Assembly (NCBI GenBank): GCA_964509475.1
Contig: CAZDXJ010000052.1
Span: 1-17,076 of the forward strand
DNA: 17,076 nt
DNA from: CAZDXJ01 sp964509475
Lineage (GTDB): Bacteria > Pseudomonadota > Gammaproteobacteria > Methylococcales > Methylomonadaceae
Reading direction: 5' to 3'
The notes under the pieces were generated by a model. That model made no database searches and was not told the DNA's origin. It saw only the letters and a list, made by a program, of their open reading frames with translations. Below, piece after piece: positions 14,202 through 17,076 of this stretch; position 1 is the stretch's first letter; the number at the start of each line of letters is the position of its first letter. A program made the position numbers and the translations under genes.

Positions 14202-16616
14202 ATGCTCTGGTTTATCTCATTGCTCATTTTATTATGGGCGCTCGCTTATTATCGTATCGCCCTCGCCTGGAGTTCGTTATTACTTGCCACACATACCGGT
14301 TTATACACGCTGGCAAACGGTTTTACGACAGCCAATATCCTGATCTGGAGCGGTTTGTTGATCGTGTTCATGATACTCAACTGTGCGAGCTTGCGCCGCC
14401 ACCTGATCAGCCGGCCGATTTATCAGCTTATGCGCGACAAGCTGCCTGCCCTGTCGCAAACCGAACGTGAGGCTTTGCAAGCCGGAACCGTCTGGTGGGA
14501 CGGCGAGTTGTTTTCCGGAAAACCGGACTGGTCCGTGCTGGCAAACCTGCCCAAATGCGAACTCACGGAAGAAGAACGTGCCTTTTTGCAAGGCCCGGTG
14601 GAAACCTTGTGCCAAAAACTGGATGACTGGGATATCACCCATAACCGGCATGATTTACCGGACGAAATCTGGGACTTTATCAAACAATACAAATTTTGCG
14701 GCCTTATCATCCCAAAACAATATGGCGGTTTGCAATTTTCCCATTACGCCCATTCTGAAATCGTCATGAAAATTGCCAGCCGCAGTACTTCAGCAGCGGT
14801 CACGATCATGGTCCCCAACTCCCTGGGACCGGCCAAATTACTGCTCGAATACGGCACCGAACAGCAAAAACAACATTATCTGCCACGTCTGGCCACAGGC
14901 CAGGAAATACCCTGTTTTGCGCTCACCGGCCCCAAAGCTGGCAGTGATGCCAGTGCCATGCCCGATACCGGTATTGTCTGCCGGCGCCAATTTGACGGCC
15001 AAAAAAATGTCCTGGGCATTCTGCTGAACTGGGAAAAACGCTACATCACGCTGGGACCGGTCGCAACCGTACTGGGACTGGCCTTCAAGCTCTATGATCC
15101 GGAACATATTATCGGCGACATCGAAGACATTGGCATTACCGTTGCGTTGATTCCAACCGATACAGCGGGCGTTTCCATAGGCCGGCGCCATTTCCCACTG
15201 GACTCGGCATTCCAGAACGGGCCCAACTGGGGCAAGGATGTGTTTATCCCGATGGATTGGGTCATTGGCGGTCAACAACAGGTCGGTAAGGGTTGGAAAA
15301 TGCTGATGCAATGCCTGTCCACCGGCCGCGGTATTTCCCTGCCCGCGCTCAGTACCGGCGCAGCAAAATTTACCAGCCGTGTGTGCGGTGCCTATGCCCG
15401 TATCCGCCGCCAATTCAACCGGCCAATCTGTGAATTTGAAGGTATTGAAGACGTCCTGGCACGCATTGCCGGTGAAACCTATATTGTCGATGCCACCCGC
15501 AAACTGACGCTGGCCGCGCTGGATTCAGGTCATAAACCAGCGGTTGTCTCGGCAATTATCAAATATGAAAGCACCGAAAGCATGCGCCGCATTGTCAATG
15601 ATGGCATGGACATCCTGGGCGGCGCGGGTATTTGTCTCGGCCCGCATAATTATCTGGGACGTATGTACCAGGTCATTCCGGTTGGTATTACCGTTGAAGG
15701 TGCCAATATTCTGACCCGCACGATGATGATTTTCGGCCAGGGTGCAGTACGTTGTCACCCCTATATTCAAAAGGAAATGGAAAGCCTGCACAACCCCGAT
15801 CTGAGGCAAGGTGTGCATCAATTTGACCCATTATTGATGCAGCATATCGGTTTCAGCCTGCGTAACCTCGCCGCCAGTTTCCGCTTCGCTTTGAACCCAA
15901 CCCGTTGCAACCATACGCCGGGCAACCGGCAAACCAAAAAATATTATCGCCAAATCGAACGGCTTTGTGCCAATTTTGCCTTGCTGACCGACTTTGCCTT
16001 GTTGACCCTGGGCGGCTCGTTAAAAAGAAAAGAACGGCTTTCCGGAAACTTTGCCGATGCACTGAGTCATCTTTATCTTTGCAGTGCGGTATTACAGCAT
16101 TATCATGACCAGGGTTGCCAGGACAGCGACCAGCCGCTGATGCACTGGGCCTGTCAAACGACCCTCGACCGGGTACAACAAGCCCTGTTCGCCATCTTCA
16201 GGCAACTCCCCTTGCAACCTTTACCCCGGTTATTGCAGCTTGTTATGTTCCCTTTTGGCAAACCCGGCCAGCCACCGGATGAACAACAGATTCAACAAAG
16301 CGCCGCCATACTGCTGGACGACACCCCGGCCCGTGATCGTCTCAGTCAGGGCATTTTTGTCAACCATGACCCACAAGACCCCACCGGCCGCCTTGAAATC
16401 GCCTTGCGTGCGGTATTGGCTGCGGCACCGGTGGAAGCCAAAATCCGCGCCGGCCAAAAAAGCGGTGTCCTGCCCAAAGGCGATCCCTATAACCAAATCG
16501 GCCTGGCCGTCGATAAAAAGGTCATCACCCAGGCCGAGGCCCGGTTAATGAATGATGCCGAAAAGGCCCGCGCCAGCACCATTGCGGTCGATGACTTTGC
16601 CAAAACCCAGCTATGA
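14202..16616 (+). CDS. fadE: Acyl-CoA dehydrogenase, FadE type, membrane anchored
   Basis: An 804-residue FadE-type flavoprotein (E. coli FadE has 814), catalysing the first oxidation of acyl-CoA to trans-2-enoyl-CoA. Two hydrophobic segments at about residues 2-28 and 43-62 would anchor it to the inner membrane. The dehydrogenase core follows from about residue 115: PKQYGGLQFS at 171-180, CFALTGPKAGSDAS at 238-251, and GRGISLPALSTGAAK with RRQFNRPI around 375-409. The probable catalytic base is Glu499 in GITVEGANILTRT. The C-terminal extension beyond 520, of the long kind seen in FadE, ends with a stretch rich in charged residues. The ATG follows a GGGGGG site 15 bases after the preceding stop, so it is cotranscribed. 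Electrons would go to an electron-transfer flavoprotein not encoded here. No terminator is visible downstream. Confidence 0.95.
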   Translation: MLWFISLLILLWALAYYRIALAWSSLLLATHTGLYTLANGFTTANILIWSGLLIVFMILNCASLRRHLISRPIYQLMRDKLPALSQTEREALQAGTVWWDGELFSGKPDWSVLANLPKCELTEEERAFLQGPVETLCQKLDDWDITHNRHDLPDEIWDFIKQYKFCGLIIPKQYGGLQFSHYAHSEIVMKIASRSTSAAVTIMVPNSLGPAKLLLEYGTEQQKQHYLPRLATGQEIPCFALTGPKAGSDASAMPDTGIVCRRQFDGQKNVLGILLNWEKRYITLGPVATVLGLAFKLYDPEHIIGDIEDIGITVALIPTDTAGVSIGRRHFPLDSAFQNGPNWGKDVFIPMDWVIGGQQQVGKGWKMLMQCLSTGRGISLPALSTGAAKFTSRVCGAYARIRRQFNRPICEFEGIEDVLARIAGETYIVDATRKLTLAALDSGHKPAVVSAIIKYESTESMRRIVNDGMDILGGAGICLGPHNYLGRMYQVIPVGITVEGANILTRTMMIFGQGAVRCHPYIQKEMESLHNPDLRQGVHQFDPLLMQHIGFSLRNLAASFRFALNPTRCNHTPGNRQTKKYYRQIERLCANFALLTDFALLTLGGSLKRKERLSGNFADALSHLYLCSAVLQHYHDQGCQDSDQPLMHWACQTTLDRVQQALFAIFRQLPLQPLPRLLQLVMFPFGKPGQPPDEQQIQQSAAILLDDTPARDRLSQGIFVNHDPQDPTGRLEIALRAVLAAAPVEAKIRAGQKSGVLPKGDPYNQIGLAVDKKVITQAEARLMNDAEKARASTIAVDDFAKTQL

Positions 16617-16636
16617 ATATCAAACAAAAGTGGATA

Positions 16637-17021
16637 TCAAAAGGCTGTATTTTCAGGGAAATCGTTCACTTCTTTTTCTAAGCAGCGGTTTGAAGCGGCC
16701 AGCTCATAATCTTGCTTTTCAGAGCCCTCTTGAGGTTTAATAAATTCAAGCAAAAGGCATAACAGACGATTGTTTGGGGGACACGATAACGAGGGTTACT
16801 GCAACATGAGAATAATGTGGTTTACCTTTTTTAAGGCTTTAGTTGAACAGCAATCACAGTGAATACTCTGAGAACGAAAGTATTCCAAGCCATCAATAGC
16901 TGCTAAAATCGTCTTATCAAGCACATGGAACTCATTGAGTTTTCCACTTTGCTGCAAGCCTCTCAATATGTCCCTGTAAACAGGGGAAATAGTTTCTGCG
17001 GGAACAGGATCAAGAAGGTTT
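16637..17021 (-). pseudogene. Decayed transposase gene, frameshifted and truncated at both ends
   Basis: On the minus strand three consecutive reading frames join into one transposase-like protein. The first reads RNLLDPVPAETISPVYRDIL through FRSQSIHCDCCSTKALKK. The second continues GKPHYSHVAVTLVIVSPKQS to SVMPFA. The third reads LEFIKPQEGSEKQDYELAAS and then RCLEKE before a stop. The sequence of motifs (an I-C-x-x-C segment, then VIV-P, then EFI-PQ-G-KQD) resembles DDE transposases of the ISNCY-like group, recalled from memory and not searched. The DDE catalytic core that should follow is absent, so it cannot be active. Upstream it stops at the end of the second inverted-repeat element; downstream similarity fades about 20 bases after the fadE stop. 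Frame changes lie at an A6 run (16827-16832) and near 16746-16755. Confidence 0.75.
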
Positions 17022-17076
17022 CTATACTTCACGCGGTCACGGTTGCGGATTTTGAAAATAGCTGTTGTTGGGGTTC
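17022..17076. mobile_element. End of a second copy of the inverted-repeat element, cut by window edge
   Basis: These 55 bases are the reverse complement of 854-908 with one mismatch, opposite position 859. The terminal CTATACTTCACGCGG begins exactly where transposase similarity stops, so the element most likely inserted into the transposase gene. Its interior runs off the window. The transposase reading frame stays open through it by chance, and no start codon should be assigned inside it. Confidence 0.75.

Noticed and set aside
16796..17032. A 78-codon reading frame starting at GTG 17032 as an intact small gene
   Set aside because: Its start lies inside the inverted-repeat element, its body is a transposase fragment, and its end follows a frame change. 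It is a chimera of an insertion and a pseudogene.
854..17076. The inverted 55-base copies near both window ends as borders of one 16-kb composite transposon
   Set aside because: The left copy is one arm of a complete 328-bp unit with its own opposite repeat at 581-608. The DNA between the copies is core chromosomal synteny (tig-clpP-clpX-lon). Two separate copies of a small element explain it better.
1..17076. CRISPR arrays, a defence system or a prophage
   Set aside because: No regularly spaced repeats, nuclease or phage-like genes were found. The coding capacity is filled by identified housekeeping and metabolic genes.

Overview
The window reads as a stretch of gammaproteobacterial chromosome of moderate GC. 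The gene order tig-clpP-clpX-lon-hupB on the minus strand is a classic proteobacterial arrangement, the proteins resemble gammaproteobacterial forms, and the tRNA genes encode their own CCA ends. A FadE of about 800 residues fits the same group. I cannot name the species. The repeat-rich spacers and transposase debris would suit an environmental lineage such as a methanotroph, but that is a guess.

Left part (1-7067, minus strand). Read in the direction of transcription: tRNA-Leu(UAG), trigger factor (tig), clpP, clpX, lon, hupB, tRNA-Val(UAC) and tRNA-Asp(GUC), the last cut by the window edge. This is a protein-quality-control block: a ribosome-bound chaperone, the ClpXP protease, the Lon protease and the HU nucleoid protein. 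lon has a good candidate heat-shock (sigma-32-like) promoter overlapping a perfect 17-bp palindrome. hupB has a strong sigma-70-like promoter of its own. Between lon and hupB sits a 328-bp non-coding element bounded by 28-bp imperfect inverted repeats (24 of 28 match), which looks like a MITE. One end of a second, almost identical copy (54 of 55 bases) occupies the last 55 bases of the window.

Middle (7132-10576). A radical SAM protein of unknown function (minus) diverges from a two-domain protein (plus), a PlsC-like acyltransferase fused to an alpha/beta-hydrolase. The 256-bp spacer between them carries an exact 11-bp tandem duplication.

Right part (10732-16616, plus strand). A compact beta-oxidation operon: thiolase (fadA type), a bifunctional 3-hydroxyacyl-CoA dehydrogenase/enoyl-CoA hydratase with FadN-type domain order, and a membrane-anchored FadE acyl-CoA dehydrogenase. 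The thiolase and bifunctional genes overlap by 4 bases and fadE follows after 15. Together they cover all four steps of the beta-oxidation cycle. The acyltransferase-hydrolase just upstream in the same direction may supply or re-esterify the acyl chains. No acyl-CoA ligase or electron-transfer flavoprotein gene is visible.

Right edge (16617-17076). A decayed transposase gene (minus) is readable in three successive frames. It is cut at its upstream side by the second copy of the inverted-repeat element.
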